Shown: positions 11,934 to 26,580, numbered from the stretch's first letter. The stretch is 64,000 nucleotides of DNA from Umbelopsis ramanniana AG (GCF_025399195.1 NW_026252143.1:68658-132657), one strand, 5' to 3'. The notes: generated by a model not told the origin, from the letters alone. Translations and numbers: made by a program.

Positions 11934-12197
11934 GATTAATCCAACAGTATTGAATTTAAGGTGATCGATGCCGTGAAAAGTAGCGCTGTCGCAGTCAGTT
12001 AAATTTGTCACAAGTCGCGGCGAGTGAAATTTTATACTTTTTTGCAAGTAGCCAAATTAATAGCTCTTTTTAGTTTTTTCTTTCTTCCTTTGAAAGTCTC
12101 TACACTACTGTACAAGGGAAAGTATGGTATCTTTAAAGGTGTATAATGGTAAGCCATCCATGATAAGGGCGGATATGTAAATAGAATTATGAGTTCG

Positions 12198-15084
12198 CTA
12201 GGATCGATTGGACACTTCAATCGAGACATTGATGATAGTGCAAATGATATAGATGGCGATCCAGGCATATCCAAATGATCTGGACATTCTGTACTTATTA
12301 AGAGGTACCAGAATGAGAGCAGATACGAGAATGACCAGAAGTCCTATGCCAGATACTGCTATCGTGGGTCCGACTTCGATGGCATAAGGTTCATTTCGTT
12401 GGGTAGTGACATACGTTGCGCTGATACCGATTCCCAACAACAAATCTACCAGAGGCCGTTAGGACGAAGCGTTAAAATAAAAGTTTAATATCCTGTCACT
12501 TACTAAGCATAGGTCCTCCAAAGCATGCGCTGATAGCCATCATAGGATATCCCATTCTGGCCATAGTAACATTGGCTACAAAATCACCCAAACTATTACC
12601 CTGAATGAGATATGTATATATGAGTAAAGAACCATTCCGAACGAATTGCATAAGCATAGTCATCATTTACTTACCATAGCAAACACGGTCAGACCAAGGA
12701 TAGCATCGCTAATACCAAGAGCAAAACCGATTGTTTGCAAAACACCAACAACCTCGTTGGCGATAACATATATCCACAAAACAGCAACGATGAAGCCTAC
12801 AAAACACATCATCCAAAACAGGGGAGGCCGTCTGTGAGCTGATGTCGTCAAGAGCAGCAACACTGACAGGACAGCACCAGTGGCCACAAAGATAGGGATT
12901 ATGAGGGCCGCGGGACCAAGACCAAGAGAAGTGAGAACAAGAGAGGCAAATAGAGTAGACATTAAAAGATGTGTAACTGTTAACCATCGTTGCCATTCCA
13001 ACGAACTGTTCGAAGGATCAAAATCTACGAGGATATCATCCTCATCCATGTTTTGCAAAACTGCTTCCGAGTCTTCATCCAAGTGAACGCCACCGGATGA
13101 CGAAGAAAGGGAGTCCTCTGTGACCACAGGTAGGGTGATTGTTAAAAGGAAGATGACGGGAGCGGAGAGAATAGAGCTAATCTTGGAATACAATGGCTTC
13201 TTTCGAAATTTGATCAAAGACGGGAACAAGGTTATAATCACTTTTTCCATTTCTGGGAGTTCAACATTTGCCATAGGTATCCGACTTGTTACTGGATGCA
13301 GGACGGCTAATATCTTTGAGCTTATTTTCGCTATTGTCGATAGGGAAGCAGCGTCGAGCTGTCTTTCCACATGATCCTGAGGTTGCGGGAATGCTGAAAT
13401 TTGTTCCTCAGTAGAGTGCTCAATATTGTTATTCTCGACTTGTTCACCATCCAATTCATCGTTTTCCATATCCTCCAAATGCGGGTTTTGGTAGTTTTCA
13501 GGGTGATTGATGGTGTGAAGACTGGCTGAACTACGTTGAGCTTGTAGCGAGACACGGTGGATTCTATTTCGAAGGCCACCGGTGGAATGTCGCCTGGCGT
13601 TTGCTTGTTCCAGAGATTGTACTACATCTCGAAACTATGAAAAACAATACATAATTAGCCACAATCTGTCAAGAAGCGCCTTATTCAATAGCTAAAGTAG
13701 TCACCTCTAGTGCGGCAAACAAGGAAGATCGAATGTGGAGTTTTGATTGTTGGCTTGGGTGGGCAGCGTCATGCCTTGCTGATGACGGAGTAGATAAATG
13801 ACTACCAAAACCTTCTGTTTCAAACCCTTCATCGTACAGTTCCATTTCATCCTCTCCTGAATCTTCGTCTCGCCAGTCACGATGGTCTATGCGCAGTAAT
13901 CTATCCATATCTCCATCACTGTCCTCGTATTCTGCTCTCGCTCTCTCGACTAAATTCATATAAGCTGAACGTCGCTTGACATAGTAGTTGCCACCGACAA
14001 CCACAGCAACATATATGACATAATAGACCACTAGTATGATGGCTTCATAGAGATGAATCAGTCCATCCGCAACGATGAGAAGCACTAAAATGAGAGCAAC
14101 GGTAAAGAAGGAAACATCTCGTAAGAAACTGAGACGCTTTGCTCGAAAAGGTCGAATTGCGCACATAGTTCTAGTGTGGAATGCTGTCAATGCTAGAACA
14201 AGTCAATGCGCCTCACTACAATTTGCCTTACCCAGCTACCACGCTGACAATGAATGACGCAGCTCCGATTAGCTCTCCGAGAGCAAGAGAGCCAAGATTG
14301 GATTGCATGGCACTTTGAACATTCTGTTAGCCTTCTTTCGCATCAGCAGAAGTACTGAAATTAACGTGCTGCGTACCTGAACGTAGAGAACACATCCGGA
14401 CTACCGTTACCAAATGCCAAGAACGTTACGCCAGTCTACGTACAGATAGTGATGAGAATTGGATTGAATCTATTCCCCGTAACGTATACGAATTGTACAA
14501 ACCATGCTTTCTGATAGATGTAATGCTGCAGCAAGTGTCTGGAGGTTGGGGCCTGAAAGCCATGGTCAAATATGGAACATGACAGGTTCTCAAATGTTCT
14601 AAAGAAACTTACAAAAAAAGTCGGATGCTGCGATGCCAACAAAACCAAATAAAAACAGAAGCCAGGTGGACTAATCAAAGCATACTCGTAATGAGCAAAA
14701 ATATTGGCTCGTGCTTGGATGTACGCAGGCAACTTACCAAGCATATTAAAACGAGAGGCTTTACTGAGCCGGAGCAATAGTACCACTGTAAATAGTTTAT
14801 AAGGCTAGGAATAGTTTCAGAACAGTGTTCCAAAACATAGGCACATTGGTCCTCATGTTCCCAAATGTTGTCGCACTATAAGAGAATCGAAGTGTCAGAG
14901 TTTCTGAAATCCTTAAAAAATCTCGTTTCGCATGGCTAGTACGGCATACCTGTTTCTCAGCCCAAGTATTAACTGGATCAGCACGTTTTATAAACCGTGA
15001 TGAATGTTTCCGCGTACTCCAGGCATAGTTAAACAGCTGTGTGATGACGAACACAGACAGTAACAGAAAAATGGTGCGCTGCAT
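12198..15084 (-). CDS. Sodium/calcium exchanger family cation transporter (NCLX / SLC8B1-like)
   Basis: Ten exons: 15084-14950, 14875-14738, 14670-14613, 14552-14503, 14435-14377, 14312-14232, 14170-13705, 13634-12675, 12600-12504, 12445-12198, about 763 residues. It begins with a signal-anchor-like hydrophobic N-terminus and a Cys-rich segment (CDNIWEHEDQCAYVLEHC). The two alpha repeats are intact: alpha-1 CPNLQTLAAALHLSESM and FLAFGNGSPDVFS; alpha-2 GNSLGDFVANVTMARMGYP. A long acidic cytosolic loop separates two membrane halves. Family members exchange Ca2+ for Na+, Li+ or H+ in mitochondria, ER or vacuole; the compartment cannot be decided here. The ATG lies 164 bp from the divergent dehydratase gene, so they share a promoter region. 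Confidence 0.9.
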
Positions 15085-15248
15085 CGGATTATGGGCAAGA
15101 AGAGCAGAAAAAGCAATGGGTGGATGAGGCGTGACGTGCTTTTGTGATCTCTGGCAGGTCGGGAAGAGGGGAACTTTTTTTGATACCCGGTTGCCGTCTT
15201 TGTCACTCCACATTCCTTCCACCTCTCTTACTACTCCGTCTTTTCTAT

Positions 15249-17037
<1,789 letters not shown>

Positions 17038-17444
17038 CCCGTCACAGAAATTGATCATCGTTAGATTATTAATAAATGTTTATGATCGATACTTTTTGGA
17101 TGCATGAATAATTAAAGCAAAGAGTTTAAACTAAAGAAAACTTTGATTCAAGTAATCATTAAATCACATTTGTTGAAGTTGAGCGTTGGTTCAATAATGA
17201 AAGTATGCTTTGTCAATCATGCGACTGCGGTACATGAGTCATTTGGCAGTCCAGACGGTGGCCACCACCACATAGACTTCACCTAACCCTATTTATAATC
17301 TCAGATACTGTCATTATACCCGCCATGTCGGTCAATTTTTTCCATATATAAAGGACGTTTTAGGTGCCGTCTTCCCCCAACTTTATCATTAGATCAGATC
17401 AAAACAACAACAGTCTTCTGAAAAGATTTTGAATAATTTTCACA
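17038..17444. other. Intergenic region with promoter of the arrestin gene
   Basis: 407 bp without a gene. It contains the TATA box at 17345 and an AT-rich leader. Nothing else recognisable. Confidence 0.5.
17345..17352 (+). promoter_or_regulatory. TATA box of the alpha-arrestin gene
   Basis: TATATAAA lies 93 bp before the ATG at 17445. A TATA-driven promoter fits a nutrient- or stress-regulated arrestin. Confidence 0.5.
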
Positions 17445-18703
17445 ATGCCATCGCCTCTCGCATCATTGGCTAGGGCCAGCATTTCATCATCAATTGATTA
17501 CCGACCAAGCCTTGATGAGCAAGCTACATTTACAAAGATTACATTGACTCCTGATTCTGGTGTTTTACATCCTGATGGCCGACGGGTCTTCTATCCTGGA
17601 TCCACTATCAATGGAACTGTCACCTTTTATGTTGCTTCTGCTATCAGAGCTCAACACTTGAAAATTATTTTGAGATCATCAGGTATGCATTGAAAATCAT
17701 TTTACAAACGGCAAAGCTTAAACCTTTGACCGTCATTCTTTGAAAACAAAAGAGATTAATCGTATTCCATTTCAATTTGACAGAACGCCTGGAATATGGA
17801 GCAACAGGGTGGGGAAGCAACCCTCCTCCAACACATGTCTTTGCAGTTAAGACTCATCTCTGGGGGTTAAAACACAAAGAACCCAATCCAAACAAATGGC
17901 CACGACTTGAAGCCGGCACATACACTTACCCATTCGCGATTGAATTGCCCATGGTCAATTACAATATGACATATCAAAATCAGAGCTACCAATCTTTCTT
18001 CTCACTCCAAACCGCCGTCGTACGAGCTACCGACTCTTTGCCAGAATACACAGATGTCTATCCTATTGAATTTATGCCCTTCATAGCAACTAGCTTGCAT
18101 AAGGAGGTACACACGGAAGCCAAAGGCGTTGACCATGTGATGGGTGAAATCATCGTGCCAGAAACAGGCTTCCTAGCAGGCGAAACTGCCTCTTTCCAAC
18201 TACGGCTGACGCCAAATGGTCCGTGTACCCATAATAAGATTGTCAGCGTGCAAGCCAAATTGAAACAAATCATCACCATTGGCTATGATGGATACTACAG
18301 AATGGAGCGTAACGATATTTCTACCACAAAAGCAACTGCTCCACAATCACTGCCAGAGACGCTATCTATGGAATTATGCATCCCAAAAACTTCTCTTCCC
18401 TCTATTTCCTATTCATCTCACCTGAAAATCCTATATCAGCTATACGTGACTGTGCACCTGAAGTCCAACACATTATTCCGCCACAAGATCAAGTTTGCTG
18501 TTCCTATCACCGTTGGAACATTAGGAAGAGGCATATCTCCTCCACGTGAGCTCCTTTCCTATACTGATCGGGAAGTGCTCTGCGAAAGTGGAATGAGGTT
18601 TAAGCCGCGATTCTTACTGAACGAACAACTATGCGACGAGGACAATTTGCCAGCATATGATGAATGTAGCCCACCAACGTATCAACAAGCACTCGAAGCA
18701 TGA
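17445..18703 (+). CDS. Alpha-arrestin (ART/ARRDC-type ubiquitin ligase adaptor)
   Basis: Two exons, 17445-17682 and 17784-18703, about 385 residues. The N-terminal arrestin fold starts near residue 27 (ITLTPDSGVLHPDGRRVFYPG, read in pieces; GSTINGTVTF strand), includes the typical LEAGTYTYPFAIELP, and is followed by the C-terminal arrestin domain (ETGFLAGETASFQLRL). The C-terminus ends in SPPTYQQALEA, with a PPxY motif at about residues 376-379 and a near copy (LPAY) just before it. PPxY motifs recruit Rsp5/NEDD4 WW domains, so the protein probably directs ubiquitination and endocytosis of plasma-membrane transporters or receptors. It acts at the cytosolic face of the plasma membrane and endosomes. 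No other domain is present. Confidence 0.9.
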
Positions 18704-18924
18704 TAGCTGGCACCATCACACTTCTTATCAAATCCTCTTCCCTCTGTACATACCGTTTTCTACATTCCGCTACCCAACCCTCTGAACATAGCTATACATA
18801 CACCAAATCTATTTAAACTTGGCAATCAGTAATTTCTATACCATACAGCAGTTGCAGTGCAATAATTTGATTTTTATATTCGTCGCATACAAATTTTTAT
18901 TTTACATTACACATACAAAGAATA

Positions 18925-20842
18925 TTAAGCATTTGACACTAATTTTCCAATGAGCTTATCACCTTTGCATGCCATGATGAGATCACTTTCTGAAATATTG
19001 AGGGCTATTCGCATGCCTAAATCCAGTCGACCGCCTTCCACCACCAAGGCCCTTGTCTGCCCTAGACTTTCACATACACGCATAAGATCGCTTGTTCCTG
19101 GTGCTTCAATGTGGTGCCATCTACAGGTCTGTACATGCTGTTGTGCAACCTCTCCGAATTCGACGTCGGCTAATCCGTTCCGTTGAATGCATTTCAGCAC
19201 CGACACCAAAAACAGTTTTTGGTGTAACGAACATTGCTGAACAAAGGTTACAGTGGGAGAACTGAACATTTCTCGAACTGCTTCGTTGATCACAGGAATC
19301 GTGACATTTCTACTCTTTGGGGCTTTGGCGTTTCCTTTTTTAACCCGTTCTTCCACAATTTCGATAGCTCTTCTACAGATATCCAATGCTCGTCTTGCGT
19401 CACCACTGACCGCGCTGACTTTTCGAGCTGCAAATTCTACCGCTTCTTTTTCAAATTCTTCAATGCCATCCAGTCGAGACTCGACAATTTGATATAACTG
19501 ATGATGGGTGTATGGCTGAAAATTGAGTCTAGTCAAGCCTAAGAGACAGGAGTAGGATGATCAGATACGGTGACAACAACATTTATAATCCTGCCGCTCA
19601 ACACACCTAATCGACTTGACACTTTGTTGCTCAGCATTCGCTCAGGAAGATCCATAGTATTGGCAACCGCAATGACAATCAGCTTGGAATTGGCTCGGTT
19701 TGGCCACTCGAAAAAATTGTACATCACTGTTTGTTTCTTGGTAACCAGCAGATCCAACTCATCCATCAACACAACACTGCATGTTTCCAAATAAACGCGT
19801 TAGTCATTGATCAGTATTTTTTTCAACGCATGGTGAATAAAAATGTTCCATACGTTGTTTGGCGATCCTCATCATACGTATTGTATCTGTTTTCCAGGAG
19901 ATCTAGAGCATGATTTGCTGTTACTCGTCTCTTTTTTGAGCTCGGATCGTCGGGCTTGACGCACTCCCATAAGATACTGTAGGCCTGACTTGGTTCTGTC
20001 ACCTTCATGCCGTTGATCTCCACAAACTGAAACTTGCCTAAATTCTAAAAGCGGCCTATAAACAAAGGAAACCATGGAATATTTCAAATAAACAGTACTA
20101 TATACAAACCTCGTTCTCTGACTTGTGTTGCAAGTGCCTTATAACTTCCAGTACAGTTGCTGTTTTCCCTGTTCCTGGAACACCAGAGATATCTATACCA
20201 ATCGTGATGGATTGTGAGAATCATACATGAAAGAACGTCCTATATCATTCCAAAAACTTACAAATACATGTTCCAGTTCCTTCCTCTATAGCTGTTTCTA
20301 CATGCGCCATAATCTCTTCAAACTCGAGCTCGCGACATGGTAGAGAATCAGGTACAGCAGAAACGTGTAGGCGCTCTCTCGCTCGTTCATAGGAAGTCGA
20401 TGCAGCCGCCGCTTCTTGTGACCGCTTTGGTAGTGGTACTATTTCGTTTGTTTGATTCACTCTGTAAAGCTGAATTGTAAGCAAAAATGTCGCATATCGT
20501 GGACGCTTTTAATTTTCTAACTGACCTCTGAACCGCTCGGTAAGCAAGGAGCGGCTTCTTTGGCGTCCGCTTGGGCGAAGCACCTATAAGATTTAAGCTT
20601 CGACGCGTTGGCGTATTAAATATGGATGATCGAAAAGGTTTGGCTGGAGTTCGTGGTTTATCTTCCTCGCTATCAGATGACTTTGAGAATTCAGAATCAC
20701 TGTTGGCTTGGGTTGGTCGTGGTCGATCAGTCCGAGTATTTGATTCTGAATAGTCCACTTTGCTCAATCGACTACGTCTTTTAGACGAATCTGGTAATAT
20801 ATTAGTACTGTCATGTAGCTTTCGTAGTTTCTTTCTTGGCAT
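18925..20842 (-). CDS. ORC1: Origin recognition complex subunit 1 (short form, no BAH domain seen)
   Basis: Six exons: 20842-20526, 20461-20262, 20192-20110, 20044-19854, 19776-19607, 19538-18925, about 524 residues. The N-terminal 105 residues are basic and Ser/Pro-rich with SPKR and TPKK sites (CDK-type). The AAA+ domain has Walker A GVPGTGKT, the ORC1-specific [11 protein letters not shown], Walker [20 protein letters not shown] and [11 protein letters not shown], then the lid ([14 protein letters not shown]) and C-terminal winged helix. The wording is ORC1 and not CDC6. Most ORC1 proteins carry an N-terminal BAH domain of about 200 residues; here the start ATG is only 154 bp from the divergent SHQ1 start, leaving no room for one. 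It acts in loading MCM helicase at origins. Confidence 0.92.
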
Positions 20843-20996
20843 TCGAACTCTTTTTCAGGGTGATTCCTCTGTTTTGCTTGGTACCTATCGTCTCAGCACA
20901 AGAATTTGAACCCTCACCTGAAATTTTTCAAGGTCCGGTTCGGACTGCTTGAGGTAAATTGGGCAGTCCCCAACCTTGACTTTTTCACTGTCAAGC

Positions 20997-23078
20997 ATGA
21001 TCACTCCAGCATTCACCGTAGAGCAGGATCACAGTAGTGTTACTATCAAGATAAACACGCCGCACGTCAGAGTATGTAATTTGATTTAACATGGCGCAAT
21101 CGTGATGTCGAAACTTGACACTGATAATGCCAACAGGCTCAAGACGTTGATCTGTTTGTCGAGGGTAGTGAATTCAAATTTTATCTTAAACCTTACTTTC
21201 TACGGTACGCTTTTATTGGACTTGTTGAACCATGTGCAAGCTCTAAAGTCACTTTTTGTCATATGTAAATCGCATTTTTTCGATATATAGGTTACAACTA
21301 CCTGGCAATATCATAGAGGATGAAAAATCCACCGCCAATTACGACATAGCAACAGGCATTTTCACCATAATGGTCACCAAGGAAACAGCAGGAGAGCATT
21401 TTGAGGACTTGGACTTGCTTACAAAGCTGTTGGCTCGACGTGGTGAAGTGAAACCAGTGAAATCCACACCCAAAAAGCCTTTAATCGAAGTCATAAGCAG
21501 TACTACCGAAATGCAAGAAGACAAGATCATGGATGGTATGGTGTCCAACCCATTTTCAGTTCATCTTTTTCTTGGCTTAATAACCATTCCAATTATAATT
21601 AGCGGCTGAATTTGACTGGCAACTACCACAGGAGCTTCCAACCGAGGAGCTTCTTACAAGTACTACAACATACGGCTTCAACAGTCAATATAATCACTAC
21701 TTCACACATGTTGATGAAACTGCCAACGAAATCAATTGCGTACAAAGCCCTGAAAAGTCCACAGCTGAATCTCGAAGAGAAGACCGGGTAAACGAGGAAA
21801 ACGCCAAATTTGATGAAGATTACTATGTGTAAGTATATGGCGCCCCTTTATTGCCCGTAAACTTGGCTGGATACCTGTTTCTAAGTGCTATCACAACAGG
21901 AACGATTTTGTAAATACCGAAGAGATAGACGATATTATCAAGTATAAATCTATTTGGTGGAAAGAACTGAAGAGGATTCAGAAAAAGGCGGCAGCTGAAG
22001 AGAAACAATCGAAAGGTACGTGCGTTTTTCCACTAGTTGAATGATATCATGTCGATAATGCCTTTATACTTATTGGCTCTGTATTGATGCCTGCGTATTT
22101 CAGTGCAATTGATTCAGGAAGTCGTACCGGAAAGTAATAGCGACATTGCAGATTTGACTATGGGAAACCTTGAGATCAATGACTACTCGCAAAGTTTAAT
22201 AGAGTTTACCGAAAAAGAAAACTCTATTATGCGTACAATGCCTAACAGAGAATGTAGGTTATATGAGCCGTCATCTATGGTCACTGTAGGAACAACGAGC
22301 TAATTTTACCGCCTATAGATTTGCTTTCAAATGAGAAAAGCATCTATCTTGGCCTGATTGATATACTGTTTGCCTACAGCTACAATCACCGCCAGACCGA
22401 AGGCGAAGATACAGTCGAGTCGGTGTGGACAATAGGAAAGCTGAGTCCTAGTATTGCTGGTCTAGAGGTAAACGTGTTGATATCTCTATATACTGATGCA
22501 GTGGAATATAATATCTTTGTCACTCCGTATTAACAGTTCTCTATTGTACAAAGAAATTCTCAACTTTGCAAGAAACACTTATTTCTTGCTATCGTCGTGC
22601 ATTAGCCTTCCCTTTATACCGTAATTACAAACTCTGCGACAAAATCCTTCAAGATGTATATATACTTTTGAAGCTTGGAAAACGTGCAATCTTAAAAGCT
22701 CTACTAGAGATCAAAGACATGTTTGACCATCATGATATTTATTATATCTACAGCAAAATATGGCTTGATGACTATTGTATATGGATTCAACAATCGAGGT
22801 AATTACATGGCTCTTGATGTACATACTATTTTAAATGAAAACTAATCAGACCCTATCACTTAGTGATAATGTGTTGAAAACCCTGGCCCGCGAACTCCAT
22901 CACTTCCAATTATCGAAAACGCTTTTGGATTGGGACTTGGAGGATTTAGAAGAGGTAAGTTTGTTCGTTTTTGAGTGATCTAAATTCGTGGGTCATTTGA
23001 CTGAAATTAACATGCGACCCTGTACTTCAGATCGCTCGAGTTATGACACAAAATGCCGACCCACAGCAAGAAGAATAA
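20997..23078 (+). CDS. SHQ1: SHQ1, H/ACA snoRNP assembly chaperone
   Basis: Ten exons: 20997-21071, 21137-21204, 21291-21535, 21603-21828, 21900-22015, 22104-22253, 22319-22467, 22554-22798, 22864-22954, 23031-23078, about 470 residues. The N-terminal CS (p23-like) domain reads MITPAFTVEQDHSSVTIKI, FVEGSEFKFYLKPYFLRL, ANYDIATGIFTIMVTKETA (three stretches typical of SHQ1), followed by a linker and the SHQ1-specific alpha-helical domain (ALAFPLYRNYKLCDK, LLEIKDMFDHHD, DYCIWIQQS). SHQ1 holds the pseudouridine synthase Cbf5/dyskerin before H/ACA RNA loads. It acts in nucleus and cytoplasm. The start codon overlaps a CATG palindrome and shares a short divergent promoter with ORC1. Confidence 0.93.
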
Positions 23079-23541
23079 AGCACCATTTCTCCAATGCATC
23101 CCTGAACGAAAATTGTCTTGCGGAAAATTTATGTCGCCTCATGATCAGCTTGCGGTACATTTAGGCACCAAAATCCCTGTGTGATTGTAGTTCTAAGGCT
23201 CCTCTTAAAAACAATTTAGATCCAATAGAAAGGAATGTTTAATTATGCAACCCATTTTTTTGTGGAGACATCGTTGGCTGTCAGCGAGATTATGATAAGA
23301 TATCGAGGGGGTTTTTTTTGAGGGACCGGAAAATTTAAAACAACCATTTTGTGGGGCTGGATTTTCATTTCCATTGATGTCCCGAGGCTATTTTCCACCC
23401 TGACCTATTTGGCCTTAAAATTTCCAACCTGTTCATGAGATGACTTATAAGAGCTGTTTTCTTTGGAAAGTTAGCACATGATTTTTGGTCAAGGACGCTG
23501 CTTATCCCTCATTTAACATCGAATATACAAGTCTAAAATCA
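23079..23541. other. Intergenic region, promoter of the GH79 gene
   Basis: 463 bp with no gene. A TATA-like TATAAGAG lies at 23446-23453, about 90 bp before the GH79 ATG. Otherwise nothing recognisable. Confidence 0.45.
23446..23453 (+). promoter_or_regulatory. TATA-like element of the GH79 gene
   Basis: TATAAGAG about 90 bp upstream of the start codon; the spacing matches the other two TATA boxes seen in this window. Confidence 0.35.
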
Positions 23542-25308
23542 ATGCAGACGTACGGTTTTATTACAGCTTCCCTACTACTCTCTGCTGGGGTTTTGGCTCA
23601 GCAGCAAGTGACCGTCAACTTGCCTTCATCCTCAAGCAATGTTAAGGTTCCCAATCACTTTCATGGGTTCTCTATGGAGTTGACCTCAATGAACGAGTAT
23701 TTTGGATCAGACGAAAACCATCGCGATCCAGTTTTTATGCAGCTGCTGAGAAATGTCAGAGATAGAACCGGCTCATTGTTATTGCGTGTATGTATTGGCA
23801 TAGTATTAACTTTATGAGAGCTTCAGAACAATAACACTACAATTTTTTAGGTTGGTGGAAATTCGCAAGACACTGCCTATCCGGATGAAAATATCCAGTC
23901 AGCTATTGAAAAGACTAAAGTAGTAGCTCCACGCATCAACAGTGGTGCAACGACTTTTGATGTCAAGGTGTCAAAGAAGCTATTTGATGTCATGAACGGC
24001 GTCAGTTCAGCCACTGGTGCTAAATGGATGTATGGCCTGAACTTCGAAGATGCGAAAAATATGGACTCTGCAAAGTACCTGGGACAGGCTGCTGTCGAAA
24101 CTCTCGGTGACCACTTGTTTGCCATTCAGATTGGTAATGAACCAGATTTATATGCCAAGCATGGTGTTCGTACACCCGATTGGGGTATTCCTCAGTATGT
24201 TGACGAATGGACAAGTTGGGCTTCCACCCTTCATGAACAGTTCGCACCTGCCCTCAAGAAACAGGATATTTTCACCGGTGCTGTCATTTGTTGTGACTGG
24301 AATGTCTCTGATATTATGCAATCTAACTTCATGTCAAATGGCAACAATATGAACTATCTCAATTCTATCACTGTTCAAAAGTACAGTTCCAACAACTGCT
24401 TTGGAAAAGCAAAGGGTGACTACACAGATTATCTCAATCACGAATGGATCATCAAGAACCCCAAGGCATTGTATACAGAATCTGCAAAGACAATTAATGC
24501 TGCTGGAAAGCAACTCATCATGGGAGAGACAAACACGGCTGCCTGTGGCGGTATCCCCGGTGTTAGTGATACATTCGTATCCGCTCTCTGGGCAGTTGAC
24601 TGGATTTTGTACCTTGCATCCATCGGCTTTTCATCCGTGTCACTACAAATAGGAGGAAAAACTACTTTATATAATCCCATGTACAATATTGACTCTGCAT
24701 GGGAGGTTGCACCTATCTATTACAGCTCATTAGCTATCTCTGAGGCCGTGGGCAAGGACAAACAAGCTCAATTTGAAAACATTGATCTCGGATCAAGCAC
24801 TTTGTCATCCTACGGTGTTTTCCATGACAACTCTTTCAAGTATGCTGTCCTCCTCAATACGGATATAAATCAAGATGCCACTTATATACTCAAAGGAGGT
24901 TGGAGCTCCATGCCTTCCGAGGTCAAGGTTAAGCGATTATTGGCATCAAACTATGAAGAAAAGAACAACATTACTTGGGGTGGTCAAACTTTCAGCGGCT
25001 CCTTTGACGGTCAACTGAAAGGCGATTTGCAACTGGAGACAGTAAAATGTGACGCAGACAGTTGCACCATTAAACTACCACCCACCTCTGTTGCATTTGT
25101 AGGAACCGATATTGACACCGTTGACCCTTCAAGCATTCTGAATGAATCAACGAATGGCGTTAATAATAGTACTAGCGCACCTGCCGCTACTGGCTCTAAT
25201 GTTGTAACCGGTTCTAGTGATGCTGTACCTGTCTCACGAAAAGCTTCTATTGTCTTTGCCACTGCTCTTTGTGGCATTGTCGGCGCCTTCTTGACAAACT
25301 TCATGTAA
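23542..25308 (+). CDS. Secreted, probably GPI-anchored glycoside hydrolase family 79 (beta-glucuronidase/heparanase-like)
   Basis: Two exons, 23542-23787 and 23851-25308, about 567 residues. A signal peptide is visible (MQTYGFITASLLLSAGVLAQ). The (beta/alpha)8 domain starts with HFHGFSMELTSM and RVGGNSQDTA; the catalytic acid/base Glu is in FAIQIGNEPDLY and the nucleophile Glu is probably in QLIMGETNTA. A beta-sandwich follows (AVLLNTD, TSVAFVGTD). The C-terminus is a Ser/Thr-rich linker and a hydrophobic tail (KASIVFATALCGIVGAFLTN), which fits a GPI signal. The enzyme would act on glucuronic-acid polymers in the cell wall or surroundings; Mucoromycota walls are rich in glucuronans, which is a plausible substrate but an inference. 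An upstream ATG-less extension of the frame is ignored because the signal peptide begins at 23542. Confidence 0.85.
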
Positions 25309-25578
25309 TTCGTGGTCATCAACTACCAAGAAATAATTTATTTTCTTTCATATATTTCTTTTATATAAACTGCTACTTTTTTCTATTACAAATGTTGTTT
25401 TATCAATCGCGTAAAATGTGTACCTGAACTTTCGAAAATTTACAGGGTTGCTTCAGCCCAGGTATTGCAGTCTCATCCTCCCACCACTGAGAAAAACACG
25501 GTCACAGCGCAACATTTCATTTTTGTGGACTGAAGTGACCTGGCTCTCCACCGCCTAATTTGCAACCACTTCTCAGCA

Positions 25579-26580
25579 ATGACAGGTATTTTACCGTTCT
25601 TTTCGCTCAACCTTACGTTTAAATAGTCGTTAATCAACTGGCTTCAGATTACGCCGAGGAACAACAAAATGAGCTTGAAGCGCTCCAGTCAATTTATCCC
25701 GACGAATTCGAAGGTAACATGAAGCAGTACTTTCACGCATAGAAAAAAAACATAATCTGACCAGCAATCTCCTTGATAACAGATCTTGGCGCCGAAGGTT
25801 TCCGAATTATATGTCGTCCGGAAGACCAGGATGAGGAAGCACCGAGTAAGGACATCGTACATATCACACATTTGCCTAAAACTACGCATCGTATTGACAC
25901 AAGGCAATGTTTCGTCATACAGGCGTCTTGGCCCTAAAAGTCAAATATACACCAAATTACCCTGACGAACTTCCCGAATTTGAAGTTGAATCGATAGAAG
26001 GAGAATTGACACAAGATCAACGAGAACGAATAATGAGCACTTTAACCGCCTCAGTAAGTTTGGCAGCTACCTCAACATAATACGGAATGGAAGATCAAGT
26101 CTAAACACCTTATACTTATATTCATAATAGGCGGAGGAATCAATAGGAATGGCCATGATTTTTACCATGGCCTCTATGCTACAAGAAGAGCTTTATGTGG
26201 TGATCTCAGAAGGAAAGCAGGCACGAATCGAGGCGGAGCTGGCTAGAGTTAGATTGGCAGAAGAAGCAGAAAATAGAAAGTTCAAGGGCACACCAGTTAC
26301 GGTCGACCTCTTCTTGACGTGGAAAACTAAATTTGATAAGGAAATGGCAGAAAAGGAGCAGGAAGCTAAAGGCAAGATCAAGACAGATGGCAAAGCTAAG
26401 CTCACCGGTCGACAGCTCTTTGAACAAGACAAGACACTCGCTTCATCAGATGCATCTTACATGGACGAAGGTGACGTAGCCGTAGATGTGACACAGTTCG
26501 AAAAGGAAGAACGGGGTGTTCAAGATGATGAGGAGGAAGATGATAATAACCAAGTGTGGAGAAATCTTGGTGAAGACTAG
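25579..26580 (+). CDS. GIR2: RWD-domain protein of the RWDD1 / Gir2 (DFRP2) family
   Basis: Five exons: 25579-25585 (only 7 coding nt), 25648-25713, 25783-25845, 25923-26053, 26131-26580, about 238 residues. The N-terminal RWD domain reads DYAEEQQNELEALQSIYPDE, then ALKVKYTPNYPDELPEF; the C-terminal half has the DFRP segment typical of RWDD1/Gir2 (GTPVTVDLFLTWKTKFDKEM, LTGRQLFEQDKTL) and an acidic end. Family members bind and stabilise the translational GTPase DRG2/Rbg2 and bind Gcn1, linking to ribosome stalling and general amino acid control. Cytosolic. The acceptor sites and phases are all consistent, including the tiny first coding exon. Confidence 0.9.

Noticed and set aside
20900-20998. 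Minus-strand ORF MLDSEKVKVGDC... upstream of ORC1 that looks faintly like the start of a BAH domain, and a B-box-like GGTTCAAATTC inside it
   Set aside because: It ends after about 37 codons, no splice joins it in frame to the ORC1 start, and the T-arm does not pair. Its ATG merely overlaps the SHQ1 ATG in a CATG palindrome.
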